Of a DNA stretch of 64,000 nucleotides, positions 17,823 through 26,306 are shown piece after piece (positions within the stretch are counted from its first letter, which is position 1; each line of letters starts with the position of its first letter). Below the pieces are notes generated by a model. It was not told where the DNA came from and did not search any database. It saw only the letters and a list, made by a program, of their open reading frames with translations. The position numbers and the translations under genes are program-made. This stretch comes from Dryocola clanedunensis (lineage in GTDB: Bacteria > Pseudomonadota > Gammaproteobacteria > Enterobacterales > Enterobacteriaceae): the NCBI RefSeq assembly GCF_025215155.1, contig NZ_JALHAM010000115.1; one strand, 5' to 3'.

Positions 17823-18478
17823 AGGATTTTCATCCTTCTTTCAAGGCGACGCAGAACAAAGCTCAGCACCAGCGTAATAATCAGATAGAAGACCGCAACG
17901 GCGCTCCAGATCTCCAGCGCACGGAAGTTACCGGCAATAATCTCCTGGCCCTGACGGGTCAGTTCGGCCACGCCGATGACGATGAACAGCGAGGTGTCCT
18001 TGATGCTGATGATCCACTGGTTACCCAGCGGCGGCAGCATACGGCGAAGCGCCAGAGGCATTATCACATGGCGAATGGTTTCGCGCTTCGACAGACCCAG
18101 CGCCAGTCCGGCTTCCTGGAAACCTTTATGAATCGACAGGACGGCACCACGGGTAATTTCCGCGATGTAAGCGCCGGAGTTGATCATAATAGTGACCACT
18201 GCCGCACTGAACGGATCGATACGCAGGTCGTTAAAGGCCAGCGGCAGGGCGAAGTAAATAAACATCACCTGCACCACGATTGGCGTACCGCGAATCACTT
18301 CGATAAAAACGAGGGCGATATGGTTGGCGATCCAGCCGCCGTAAGAACGGGCAAAACCCGCTATCAGACCAATCACCAGGCCGCCACAAAGACCGAGGAC
18401 CGAAATCCACAGGGTCATTTTGGCGCCTTCAAATAACAGCGGAATTGCTGGCCAGATGGCGCTCCAGTCAAACTGCAT
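17819..18478 (-). CDS. glnP: Glutamine ABC importer permease GlnP
   Basis: Inner-membrane permease of the glutamine importer, 219 aa. ATG 18478 (MQFDWSAIWPAIPLL) is chosen over an upstream extension because it matches E. coli exactly. It has several transmembrane segments and an EAA-type loop (EAGLALGLSKRETI). It lies between glnH and glnQ in the operon. Confidence 0.97.
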   Translation of the reverse strand: MQFDWSAIWPAIPLLFEGAKMTLWISVLGLCGGLVIGLIAGFARSYGGWIANHIALVFIEVIRGTPIVVQVMFIYFALPLAFNDLRIDPFSAAVVTIMINSGAYIAEITRGAVLSIHKGFQEAGLALGLSKRETIRHVIMPLALRRMLPPLGNQWIISIKDTSLFIVIGVAELTRQGQEIIAGNFRALEIWSAVAVFYLIITLVLSFVLRRLERRMKIL

Positions 18479-18510
18479 GATGTATTCCTGTATACCGTGG
18501 TTCAAAAATA

Positions 18511-18533
18511 TGAGGGGCGAAAGCCGCCCCTCA
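18511..18533 (-). terminator. Partial terminator between glnH and glnP
   Basis: A 9-bp GC-rich perfect stem (TGAGGGGCG / CGCCCCTCA) with a 5-nt loop is followed on the minus strand by TATTTTT. It probably lets only part of the transcription go on into glnPQ, keeping GlnH in excess. Confidence 0.7.
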
Positions 18534-18561
18534 GGTCTTACTTAAAGCAAACTGAATCTTA

Positions 18562-19308
18562 TTATTTAGGTTCGGAACCGAACCATTTTTTGTAGATTTC
18601 GTTATAGGTGCCGTTCTCTTTCAGGGTTTTCAGCGCGCCGTTAACTTTGGTACGCAGGTCGTCGCTGCCTTTCGGGAATGCAATACCGTACTGCTGAGCT
18701 TCAAGAGATTCACCGACCGCCTTGAACTTACCGTTGCCAGCAGTTTTGATGAAGTAGAGGATGTTTGGCGTATCGTGCAATACCGCGTCGGCACGGTTGG
18801 TGCCCAGTTCCATATAGGCATTATCGATGTTCGGGAACTGACGCAGGTCTTTGGTTTTGATGTTCGCTTTCGCGTAATCAACAGACCCTGTACCGCCCTT
18901 AACCGCAACGACTTTACCGTCGAGGTCTTTCACGCTTTTTACGCTATCGTTATCCGCTTTCACCATCACCAGCAGGCCGCTTTTGTAGTAGCCGTCAGAG
19001 AAGTCGATCGCTTTTTGACGCTCAGGCGTAATGGTGATCCCCGCCAGCGCCAGGTCAATATTTTTGGTTTGCAGTGCCGGGATGATACCGCTGAAATCCA
19101 TTGGCTTCAGGGTGTAGTCCAGCTTCAGCTCTTTCGCGATGGCGGCCCATAAGTCAACGTCGAAGCCGACGTACTTATCGCCCTGTTTAAATTCAAAAGG
19201 AACGAATGCGGTATCGGTCGCAACGACCAGTTTCTTCTCAGCGGCGTGGGAAGTGACCGCAAAAGCCAGGGTGAGTGCAGCCAGTGAAACTTTCAAAATC
19301 GACTTCAT
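18562..19308 (-). CDS. glnH: Glutamine-binding periplasmic protein GlnH
   Basis: Periplasmic glutamine receptor of GlnHPQ, 248 aa as in E. coli. The start is ATG 19308 (MKSILKVSLAALTLAF) and the signal peptide is cut after SHA. The SBP family-3 fold is visible, with FVPFEFKQGDKYVGFDVDLW and AGITITPERQKAIDFSDGYY. A sigma54-type promoter and NtrC sites lie upstream, so it should respond to nitrogen limitation. Confidence 0.98.
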   Translation of the reverse strand: MKSILKVSLAALTLAFAVTSHAAEKKLVVATDTAFVPFEFKQGDKYVGFDVDLWAAIAKELKLDYTLKPMDFSGIIPALQTKNIDLALAGITITPERQKAIDFSDGYYKSGLLVMVKADNDSVKSVKDLDGKVVAVKGGTGSVDYAKANIKTKDLRQFPNIDNAYMELGTNRADAVLHDTPNILYFIKTAGNGKFKAVGESLEAQQYGIAFPKGSDDLRTKVNGALKTLKENGTYNEIYKKWFGSEPK

Positions 19309-19358
19309 AGCATTTCCTTTGTTATCCATGGGGCAATCCCCTGCGTGCCAGCGCAACA

Positions 19359-19374
19359 TGGAAGAATCGTGCCA
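19359..19374 (-). promoter_or_regulatory. Sigma54 (-24/-12) promoter of glnH
   Basis: On the minus strand TGGCAC-N5-TTCCA gives the -24 GG and a near -12 element, about 50 nt before the glnH start. From memory the E. coli glnHp2 promoter has the same TGGCACGATT core. Confidence 0.75.
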
Positions 19375-19447
19375 GCTTTACAACATATTGTTTTGCAAGG
19401 ATGACGATTTGTAACATCGCACAATATGAGTTGCAAGCTGGTCATAA

Positions 19448-19477
19448 TGCACCCTTATGGTGCTCCATGATGGTGCA
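19448..19477. promoter_or_regulatory. Two NtrC-binding sites upstream of glnH
   Basis: Two 17-bp dyads fit TGCACCA-N3-TGGTGCA: 19448-19464 (TGCACCC...TGGTGCT) and 19461-19477 (TGCTCCA...TGGTGCA). They share 4 bp and lie about 75-115 bp upstream of the -24/-12 element, the usual enhancer distance for NtrC. Confidence 0.8.
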
Positions 19478-19624
19478 GAAAGCAGGTGTACAGAACGGTG
19501 GCTATTATTACCGCGCTTTGCGGCGTCAAAACAACCGTTCGTTAACGATTATGTGAAGTGATAATTACAGTTGAGTAACTTTTGCGGCAGGAGTGTACAA
19601 ATTGATGCGCTAAAATGGTGCAGG

Positions 19625-19648
19625 TTCCTTCCCCTGGCGGGGAAGGAA
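19625..19648 (-). terminator. Stem-loop after dps
   Basis: A 10-bp perfect stem (TTCCTTCCCC / GGGGAAGGAA) with a TGGC loop lies 20 nt after the dps stop. A TTTT tract comes only about 10 nt later on the minus strand. Confidence 0.6.
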
Positions 19649-19667
19649 ACAAGGTTGTGGCGATGAA

Positions 19668-20171
19668 TTAGTCGATATTTGACTCAATGAACCACAGGAA
19701 CTTATCCAGATCGCGCGAGGCAGCGGTAAGAATATCCGCGGTATCTTCGTCTTTCGCTTCGCTGATGGCTTTACGAACGTCATTGGCCACGATGGCATAG
19801 CGATCGGCCAGCTCTTTCAGGTGGTCCTGAACGGTATGAATATCCAGCGGGTAGCTTTTCAACGGGGTTTTGCTGTTAATGACCTGAGTCGTACCCAGCG
19901 CCACGCCACCAAGCTGAACGGCACGTTCTGCCATGGTATCCAGATGGTCGGTCAGTGCTGTGCGGAAGCCGTCGAGCATTTCGTGGACGGCAATAAAGTT
20001 GGCACCGCGCATGTTCCAGTGAGCCTGTTTGGTAATCAGTGACAGATCAATAAACTGGATTACCTGACGATTCAGCAGCTCGATGGTGGCTTTTTTCTCA
20101 CTATCTGCAACATCATTACGGGTATACAGCAGATTTGTAGATTTGGTTTTTACCAGTTTAGCGGTACTCAT
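19668..20171 (-). CDS. dps: DNA-binding ferritin-like protein Dps
   Basis: Dodecameric mini-ferritin that binds DNA in stationary phase and oxidises Fe(II) with H2O2. It is 167 aa as in E. coli. The Lys-rich N-terminal DNA-binding tail is present (STAKLVKTKSTN). The inter-subunit ferroxidase ligands His51, His63, Asp78 and Glu82 are at their E. coli positions. A sigmaS-type -10 lies upstream. Confidence 0.98.
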   Translation of the reverse strand: MSTAKLVKTKSTNLLYTRNDVADSEKKATIELLNRQVIQFIDLSLITKQAHWNMRGANFIAVHEMLDGFRTALTDHLDTMAERAVQLGGVALGTTQVINSKTPLKSYPLDIHTVQDHLKELADRYAIVANDVRKAISEAKDEDTADILTAASRDLDKFLWFIESNID

Positions 20172-20431
20172 AATCTTTCATCCTCTTGATGTGTGTTTCC
20201 TGATTTGTTACCGGGAATAAGTATAGCACCGCTTTTTAAACCTGCAGGAATGGACAATACCTATCAAACCGATAGTAAAAGGTAAGTGGTAATAATTATT
20301 TTCTTTACTATCAGGTAATTAGATGACGATACTCAGATATTTCGGAAAGCGGAGATAATATAAAACAAGAAGGAGAATAGTTCTTATTCGCTTGCGTAAA
20401 TAGAAATAAATATAAGTGTCTGATCGCGGGG
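20172..20431. other. AT-rich region between dps and rhtA
   Basis: It holds the dps leader, the sigmaS-like -10 (20220-20226) and, further up, an AT-rich stretch that could carry OxyR, IHF or H-NS sites. I see no reading frame. Confidence 0.5.
20220..20226 (-). promoter_or_regulatory. SigmaS-type -10 of dps
   Basis: On the minus strand GCTATACTT contains the CTATACT extended -10 favoured by RpoS, about 49 nt before the dps ATG. E. coli dps is driven by RpoS and, in growing cells, by OxyR with sigma70. Confidence 0.7.
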
Positions 20432-20465
20432 TTTATTCCCGTGAAGGTTTATTCACGGGAAATAA
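20432..20465 (-). terminator. Stem-loop after rhtA
   Basis: TTCCCGTGAA / TTCACGGGAA form a 10-bp stem with AT pairs extending it. It lies 11 nt past the rhtA stop. The trailing sequence on the minus strand is AT-rich without a clean T-run. Confidence 0.6.
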
Positions 20466-20476
20466 ATTGATGCAGA

Positions 20477-21364
20477 TTAATTGACGTCGACGCTGGTAAT
20501 TTGTGTTTCGCGCTTGAGCGTCAGCGTGGAGCCAATAGATGCCGCGATAATCGACAGCAGCGCCAGCCACTGAACCAGCGTCAGGTGCTCACCAAGAAAC
20601 AGCATGCCGGACAGCGCTGCAAGCCCCGGCTCCATACTCATCAACGTACCGAAAGTGCGGGTTGGGATGCGGGTCAGGGCGATCATCTCCAGAGAGTAGG
20701 GCAGCGCCGTAGAAAGAATGGCTACCCCCAAACCTAAAGGAAGCAGTGACCAGTGCCATAAGGCACTCCCCGCTTCCCATGCACCGATGGGAACAAAGAC
20801 GATAGCGGCGATAAGCGACCCCATTGCCACCGTCGCCGGGCCGTGGTCGGCTCCGGCTTTCTGACCAAACACAATATAGATTGCCCAGCATGCCCCGGCA
20901 CCCAATGCATAAGCGGCCCCGGTTAAATCCACATGAGCAATGCCGTGCCCAAGCGGCAAAAGGAACCACAGCCCGAGAACGGCCAGCACTACCCAGACAA
21001 AATCAACGGCCCGGCGAGAAGCAAATAGCGCCACCGCCAGCGGGCCGGTGAACTCAAGTGCGACCGCAATGCCAAGTGGGATTGTCTGGATAGAAAGATA
21101 GAAAAGGTAATTCATCGCGCCCAGCGACAGGCCGTACATCAGCAGCGGAACCCGCTGCTCCGCCTTAAACCGCAGGCGCCACGGCTTAAATACCGCCACC
21201 AGAATCAGCGTGCCTAATGCAAGGCGAATTGCGGTAACGCCCGGCGCGCCCACCAGAGGGAACAGCGATTTGGCAAGGGAGGCGCCGCTTTGAATCGAGG
21301 TCATAGCAATGAGCAGTATGACAATGGGCAACCATACGGGCATTTTACGAGAAGTTAACGGCAT
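20477..21364 (-). CDS. rhtA: Threonine/homoserine exporter RhtA
   Basis: DMT-superfamily (EamA) inner-membrane exporter of threonine, homoserine and some other amino acids. It is 295 aa, equal to E. coli RhtA, with ten predicted transmembrane helices in two EamA repeats. The order dps-rhtA-ompX is as in E. coli. Confidence 0.95.
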   Translation of the reverse strand: MPLTSRKMPVWLPIVILLIAMTSIQSGASLAKSLFPLVGAPGVTAIRLALGTLILVAVFKPWRLRFKAEQRVPLLMYGLSLGAMNYLFYLSIQTIPLGIAVALEFTGPLAVALFASRRAVDFVWVVLAVLGLWFLLPLGHGIAHVDLTGAAYALGAGACWAIYIVFGQKAGADHGPATVAMGSLIAAIVFVPIGAWEAGSALWHWSLLPLGLGVAILSTALPYSLEMIALTRIPTRTFGTLMSMEPGLAALSGMLFLGEHLTLVQWLALLSIIAASIGSTLTLKRETQITSVDVN

Positions 21365-21735
21365 CCTGCGTCCTGTCAGTTTGTGTCTGGGTCGGTCAAG
21401 TTTCGAAAGTTAGCCTAGTGTAAAGGAAGAACTTATGGCTGGTTGAGTTTTCATTGAGATTATTCCGGCTCGTCTGAGGTAACATTTATACCGGTCCTTG
21501 TAAGAAATCTTCATGAAAAATCCGGAATTATCTGAATGAACCAATTGTTAAAACCGTTAATATCTGTGTGGTTTTCATAGATAAATGACCGAGATTTTAG
21601 TGACATAGCATGTAGTGGAAATGTTGTGTTACATGAAAAGATTCGTTAGACAATACAAATGACGAAGAGTTTCTTAAATATTTTTGTTATATTTAAATCT
21701 TAGGACTTTCTTGAAGCACATTTGAGGTGGATATT
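21365..21735. other. Long AT-rich region between rhtA and ompX
   Basis: About 370 nt separate the divergent starts. It should hold both promoters and a long ompX leader; E. coli ompX is known for a long leader. Several AT-rich hexamers could serve as -10 elements and I cannot choose one. There is no reading frame of note. Confidence 0.45.
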
Positions 21736-22239
21736 ATGAAAAAAATTGCATGTCTTTCAGCACTGGCTTGCGTTCTGGCCGTTTCCGTAGGTACCGCATC
21801 TGCAACTAGCACCGTATCCGGTGGTTATGCCCAGAGCGATATGCAGGGTTTTATCAACAAAGCTAACGGTTTCAACTTGAAATACCGTTACGAAAACGAC
21901 ACCCCACTGGGTTACATCGGTTCTTTCACTTATACCGAGAAAAACCGTACCGATAACGCTGGTTCTTACAACAAAGGCCAGTACTACGGTATCACTGCTG
22001 GTCCTGCTTACCGTCTGAACGACTGGGCAAGCATCTACGGTGTTGTTGGTGTAGGCTACGGTAAATTCCAGACTACTGGCACAACTGACCACGACATGAG
22101 CGACTACGGTTTCTCTTACGGCGCTGGTATGCAGTTTAACCCAATCGAAAACGTTGCGCTGGACGTTTCCTACGAGCAGAGCCGCATCCGTAATGTTGAT
22201 GTTGGCACCTGGATCGCAGGCGTGGGTTACCGCTTCTAA
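21736..22239 (+). CDS. ompX: Outer membrane protein OmpX
   Basis: Small eight-stranded outer-membrane beta-barrel of the Ail/Lom/OmpX family. It is 167 aa, slightly shorter than E. coli (171). The signal peptide ends at ASA. Barrel strands are strongly conserved (FNLKYRYE, IGSFTYTEK, YYGITAGPAYR, WIAGVGYRF with C-terminal Phe), whereas exposed-loop segments (MQGFINKAN and GTTDHDMS) differ. ATG 21736 follows GAGGTGG; a GTG at 21727 is in frame but less likely. Confidence 0.96.
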   Translation: MKKIACLSALACVLAVSVGTASATSTVSGGYAQSDMQGFINKANGFNLKYRYENDTPLGYIGSFTYTEKNRTDNAGSYNKGQYYGITAGPAYRLNDWASIYGVVGVGYGKFQTTGTTDHDMSDYGFSYGAGMQFNPIENVALDVSYEQSRIRNVDVGTWIAGVGYRF

Positions 22240-22261
22240 TTCCCCGTCTTCGGGTGAAATA

Positions 22262-22290
22262 AAAATCCGCCTCTTCAGGCGGATTTTTTT
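22262..22290. terminator. Terminator after ompX (bidirectional stem)
   Basis: AAAATCCGCCT / AGGCGGATTTT with a CTTC tetraloop is followed by a T-run on the plus strand. The mirrored A-run gives a T-run on the minus strand too, so it could also serve opgE readthrough. Confidence 0.9.
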
Positions 22291-22396
22291 ATGTCTGAAA
22301 TCTTTAAAAGTTGGGTGACGCTTCACGCTTCCTACCTGAGCAACGCTTGATTTCGTCAGGGGGATAAACAGAGCGCCATCCACCAAATCCCTTGGG

Positions 22397-23980
22397 TTAC
22401 CGGGATTTGGTTGTAAAAATATCCGTCTGCAGGTGAGTATAGTCCACCTTCTTCAGTTTGAAGTTGGTTATCCAGGTCACCCCCGCCTTCTGTTCGGAAA
22501 TAAATTTGTATTTCGGCACCAGCTCTTTGGTTTTGATCCCCGTCCAGGCTGAGAAGAAGTTCAGGAAATCGTTGGCGGAGCGGCGTGCTTTAATCAGCCG
22601 GTGCTTTTTGTCATCGCTCGAGAGCACCATAAACGGCACCTGGAAATTCTGCTGGAACTCGTCATCATGCGCCAGGTACTGCACTTTAGTGCCACGCTCC
22701 TTAAATGCCAGGCCGTGGTCAGAGAAATAAACCAGCGAGAAAGTCTCTCCGGTATTCTGTAGCTGGCCGTAAAGCTGCTTAAGCAGATCGTCGGTTTGCG
22801 TCATGCTGTAAAGATAACAGGATGTCTCTTTTGACTGCACAAACTCGGCGTATTTACCCTGAGTGCGGTCACAGGCCTGCGGATGCGAGCCCATCAAATG
22901 CAGAACGATGAGCTGCGGGGGGCTGCGTTGGATAGCAAACACCTGCGCGGTCATTTTCAGCAGTTGATCATCACGTGTGTTTTTGTCTGCTTCGAAGTCG
23001 CCGCTTTTTAAGAAATGCACCTCATCAGCACGCTTAGCGATGCTGGCAATGGCTGTGTCATATTCGCCAATCTGTCCCTGATTAGAGAACCACCATGTCT
23101 GGAAGCCAGCTCGGTTAGCGAGAGTGACAAAATTATCCTGATACTGCGGTTTGCCGTCGACTACGCGGTTGAGCGTCAGCCCCAGTGATTTCTGTGTCGA
23201 CCCGCTCGCCGCAATGTAATCCATAAACAGATTACCGTTCACCGAGCTGGCAAACGGCGTATTCTTCCAGTGCCCCCCAAAAGCGCCAAGCGCATCGCGG
23301 CGCGCACTCTCGCCAATCACCACTACGTAGGTATGATACTTCGGCTTCACCGCCAGCACGTTCCAGGTGTCTTTCATCTTTGCAAACTGCTGCATGCGGG
23401 TCTGTTCGTCGAGCACCTCCTGATTGTTGACCACCACGTCCTTAACGAAGCGGACAACCGGATAGCCGGTGTCTTTGAATTTAAACACGCCGCCGTAAGC
23501 CAGATTTTGCACCGGAGCAACAAAAAAACAGACCAGGCTAACCGCCAGGCAGCAGCTGTCAAAATGATTCCACGTCCGTTTCGGGGTGGATTTGCGGCGT
23601 ACGGCAATCACCCCGAGGCCGAAAATAAAGACGGCGACGACATAGTTGTACCAGGGGAAAATCGTCAGGATTTCCGTGGACTCTTCGAAGTTCGTCGAGT
23701 GCAGGGCCAGCAGGGTATTGAAGTTTGGCGCACCGTAGGCCTGGCCAAACGGGAAATACATTGCCGCCACCAGGCTGCAAACGCCAATGACCCCTTTCTG
23801 CACGCGCGGTGCGCTGCGCCACAAAATGAGCAGCAGGCAGCAAAACGCCACCGCATACAGCAGGCTGAATTCATATCCTAACGCGAAGTTAATCAGTAGT
23901 GATTGCAGGAAGTAAAAACCCGTCCACGGATTCAGCGCAACGCCGCGAGCCGTCAGGGTATCTTTAGCCGTTAAATTCAT
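22397..23980 (-). CDS. opgE: Phosphoethanolamine transferase OpgE (YbiP)
   Basis: Inner-membrane transferase of the EptA/sulfatase-like family that adds phosphoethanolamine to osmoregulated periplasmic glucans. It is 527 aa as in E. coli YbiP. The N-terminal third has transmembrane helices (to about residue 165). The periplasmic catalytic domain follows, with VVVIGESARRDALG, the probable nucleophile region SGSTQKSLG, LHLMGSHPQ and YFSDHGLAF (metal Asp/His). Confidence 0.94.
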   Translation of the reverse strand: MNLTAKDTLTARGVALNPWTGFYFLQSLLINFALGYEFSLLYAVAFCCLLLILWRSAPRVQKGVIGVCSLVAAMYFPFGQAYGAPNFNTLLALHSTNFEESTEILTIFPWYNYVVAVFIFGLGVIAVRRKSTPKRTWNHFDSCCLAVSLVCFFVAPVQNLAYGGVFKFKDTGYPVVRFVKDVVVNNQEVLDEQTRMQQFAKMKDTWNVLAVKPKYHTYVVVIGESARRDALGAFGGHWKNTPFASSVNGNLFMDYIAASGSTQKSLGLTLNRVVDGKPQYQDNFVTLANRAGFQTWWFSNQGQIGEYDTAIASIAKRADEVHFLKSGDFEADKNTRDDQLLKMTAQVFAIQRSPPQLIVLHLMGSHPQACDRTQGKYAEFVQSKETSCYLYSMTQTDDLLKQLYGQLQNTGETFSLVYFSDHGLAFKERGTKVQYLAHDDEFQQNFQVPFMVLSSDDKKHRLIKARRSANDFLNFFSAWTGIKTKELVPKYKFISEQKAGVTWITNFKLKKVDYTHLQTDIFTTKSR

Positions 23981-24301
23981 GTTTACCGAGATCTACAAAA
24001 CGCCATGCGTAAACCCTGGCGACAAGGGTCGAAAAAACCGGCCTGACAGACTGAAGTGAAGGGGGCTGGAGCGCACTGGCGAGCCGCTTCATGTGCAGGG
24101 CTGCAAGAAGATAGAGCGCAACCGATCGAAGATCAACAGATAAGAAAGCTCTGTTTTGCGAGACGGTCGGCAATTCTGACAGATTGTGTGGGTATACCAC
24201 GGGACGGGAATAAACTGACCGATATTAGCGAAAGAATTTGTTACAAAAAGAGGGCGCAGGCATCTGAAAAATGTCTGGCTGGGTGAAGGCAGGGCGGCTG
24301 C
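23981..24301. other. Intergenic region between opgE and mntS
   Basis: It holds the opgE leader and the mntS 3' region. AGGCA/TGCCT arms just after the mntS stop (about 24286-24302) could form a short hairpin. No further gene was seen. Confidence 0.4.
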
Positions 24302-24430
24302 CTATGGCTTCGGATTTTCGCCCTGCTGGGGTTTACCGTTGACCCAATCACATAACATATTTAACAACATCAGGCGTACCTGGAATGGGGAATGTGTAAA
24401 CACGGTCATGCACCTCTTAAATTCGTTCAT
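24302..24430 (-). CDS. mntS: Manganese-responsive small protein MntS
   Basis: A 42-aa protein, MNEFKRCMTVFTHSPFQVRL..., the same length as E. coli MntS, the product of what was first called the RybA RNA. MntS raises usable intracellular manganese by hindering the exporter MntP. ATG 24430 follows GAGG. Two MntR-like palindromes lie about 65-100 nt upstream, so MntR-Mn should repress it. It is divergent from mntR as in E. coli. Confidence 0.93.
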   Translation of the reverse strand: MNEFKRCMTVFTHSPFQVRLMLLNMLCDWVNGKPQQGENPKP

Positions 24431-24493
24431 AGCGGCCCTCCTCGTTGATCCTGCGGCTCCGGATCCCTTCAGAGCTGACTGCATTACAACCAG

Positions 24494-24528
24494 ATATAGC
24501 ACAGGCTATATTGTATAGCCATTGCTAT
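24494..24528. promoter_or_regulatory. Two tandem MntR boxes
   Basis: Two perfect dyads share the half-sites ATAGC and GCTAT with 4-nt spacers: 24494-24511 (ATATAGC-ACAG-GCTATAT) and 24515-24528 (ATAGC-CATT-GCTAT). The centres are 19 bp apart. E. coli MntR boxes have the same ATAGC-N4-GCTAT core. They should control mntS and perhaps mntR. Confidence 0.8.
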
Positions 24529-24621
24529 TTCGTTAATTTTTTGTGGATGCGTACGGGTGGTTTACAATAGGCGCTCTGGCCGTTGCGAAACGGCAAAGCG
24601 CCACTGTTATGAGGAAGCTCC

Positions 24622-25092
24622 ATGAGCCGCCAGGCCGATAAAAAAAACAGCGAAAAAGTGACGCAATTACTTAACGTTGAAGAGCATGTTGAAGGTTTTC
24701 GTCAGGTGCGGGAAGCGCATCGTCGTGAGTTGATTGATGACTATATAGAGCTTATCTCCGATTTGATTCGTGAAGTGGGTGAAGTGCGTCAGGTGGATAT
24801 GGCCGCACGGCTGGGCGTGTCGCAGCCAACCGTAGCCAAAATGCTCAAGCGGCTGGCAACGCTTGGGTTAATAGAACAGATCCCGTGGCGAGGCGTGTTT
24901 CTGACGCCGGAAGGCGAGAAGCTGGCGCAGTTCAGCCGTGAACGCCATCAAATTGTGGAGAACTTCTTCCTCGCCTTAGGCATCAGCCCGGAAACGGCGC
25001 GTATTGATGCAGAAGGGGTAGAGCACCACGTCAGCGAAGAGACGCTGAAAGCGTTCCGTTTGTTCAGCGAACAGCGCGGGATCCCGTCATAA
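24622..25092 (+). CDS. mntR: Manganese-responsive regulator MntR
   Basis: DtxR/MntR-family repressor, 156 aa (155 in E. coli). The winged helix is visible in RQVDMAARLGVSQPTVAKMLKR. A metal-binding and dimerisation helix follows, with EKLAQFSRERHQIVENFF and DAEGVEHHVSEETL carrying the Glu/His ligands. It represses mntH and mntS with Mn(II). ybiR begins at the base right after the stop codon. Confidence 0.96.
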   Translation: MSRQADKKNSEKVTQLLNVEEHVEGFRQVREAHRRELIDDYIELISDLIREVGEVRQVDMAARLGVSQPTVAKMLKRLATLGLIEQIPWRGVFLTPEGEKLAQFSRERHQIVENFFLALGISPETARIDAEGVEHHVSEETLKAFRLFSEQRGIPS

Positions 25093-26205
25093 ATGTTCAC
25101 AGCGCTGCTCCGCCCATTTTTACGCGATCGCTTTCTGCATCTGCTTCTGATAGTCGGCGCGGCGCTTTGTCTGGCGGTTCCTTTTCGGCCGCGTGAGTGG
25201 CCTGGCACCATAGACTGGCACACCATTATTACGCTTGCCGGATTAATGATGCTGACCAAAGGCGTGGAGCTGAGCGGCTATTTCGACGTGCTGGGCCGCC
25301 GCATGGTTAAACGCTTCGCAAGCGAACGCCCGCTGGCGATGTTTATGGTGGCCGCGGCGGCGGCGCTGTCGACTTTTCTCACCAACGACGTCGCGCTGTT
25401 CATTATCGTTCCGCTGACCATCACGCTGAAAAAACTCTGTTCGATACCGGTGACGCGGCTCATTATCTTTGAGGCGCTGGCGGTGAACGCCGGATCGCTA
25501 CTGACGCCGATTGGCAACCCGCAAAATATCCTGCTGTGGGGCCGCTCGGGCCTCTCTTTTGCCGCGTTTAGCTGGCAGATGGCTCCGCTGGCTTTCGCGA
25601 TGCTCGCCAGCCTGCTGGTGCTGTGCTGGTTCTGCTTCCCTAAAAAAGCGCTGCACTACCACGGTCACGATAAAATTCATGACTGGCAGCCGCGGCTGGT
25701 GTGGGCGAGCGTGGCGCTCTATCTGGTTTTTATTCTCTCTCTTGAGCTAAAGCAGGAGCTGTGGGGGCTGGGGCTGGTGGCGCTGGGCTTTTTGGTTGTT
25801 GCGCGGCGAATTTTGCTAAGCATCGACTGGAGTCTGTTACTGGTATTTGTGGTGATGTTTGTGGATGTCCACCTGATAACCCGGCTGCCGGTGCTGGAAC
25901 ACGCGCTTCACGGGGTAAGCCAGCTCTCGCAGGGCGGGCTGTTCGCGCTGGGGGTTGGCCTGTCGCAGATAATTAGCAACGTTCCTTCTACCATCCTGCT
26001 GCTCAACTATGTGCCAGCTTCTCTGCTGCTGGCCTATGCGGTGAATATTGGCGGTTTCGGACTGCTGCCCGGATCGCTCGCTAATCTTATCGCCCTGCGC
26101 ATGGCGAACGACCGCCGCATTTGGGTGCGTTTTCACTACTATTCCCTGCCGATGCTGCTCTGGGCGGCGCTTGTCGGCTACGGCCTGCTGCTGCTGCTCC
26201 GTTAA
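25093..26205 (+). CDS. ybiR: Inner-membrane anion transporter-like protein YbiR
   Basis: A 370-aa protein of the ArsB/NhaD/CitMHS ion-transporter superfamily with about 11 transmembrane helices. Conserved segments include FLTNDVALFIIVPLTI and NAGSLLTPIGNPQN in the first half, and VISNVP-like LSQIISNVPSTILLLNY in the second. The substrate is unknown. Zero spacing to mntR implies co-translation, which makes a link to metal or stress physiology possible but unproven. Confidence 0.9.
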   Translation: MFTALLRPFLRDRFLHLLLIVGAALCLAVPFRPREWPGTIDWHTIITLAGLMMLTKGVELSGYFDVLGRRMVKRFASERPLAMFMVAAAAALSTFLTNDVALFIIVPLTITLKKLCSIPVTRLIIFEALAVNAGSLLTPIGNPQNILLWGRSGLSFAAFSWQMAPLAFAMLASLLVLCWFCFPKKALHYHGHDKIHDWQPRLVWASVALYLVFILSLELKQELWGLGLVALGFLVVARRILLSIDWSLLLVFVVMFVDVHLITRLPVLEHALHGVSQLSQGGLFALGVGLSQIISNVPSTILLLNYVPASLLLAYAVNIGGFGLLPGSLANLIALRMANDRRIWVRFHYYSLPMLLWAALVGYGLLLLLR

Positions 26206-26217
26206 GAAAAGTATCAA

Positions 26218-26246
26218 TTGTCAGTTTTTCCTGGCAAATGTATAGC
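26218..26246 (+). promoter_or_regulatory. Sigma70 promoter of the efflux operon
   Basis: TTGTCA (26218-26223), a 17-nt spacer and TATAGC (26241-26246) lie about 60 nt before the adaptor gene start and just after the ybiR stop. No operator-like dyad was seen over it. Confidence 0.6.
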
Positions 26247-26306
26247 AAGGTCCTAAGTTTACTAAACGGTAAATTTTTTTGTGACGCACAGCGCGAAACA
26301 GGACTT

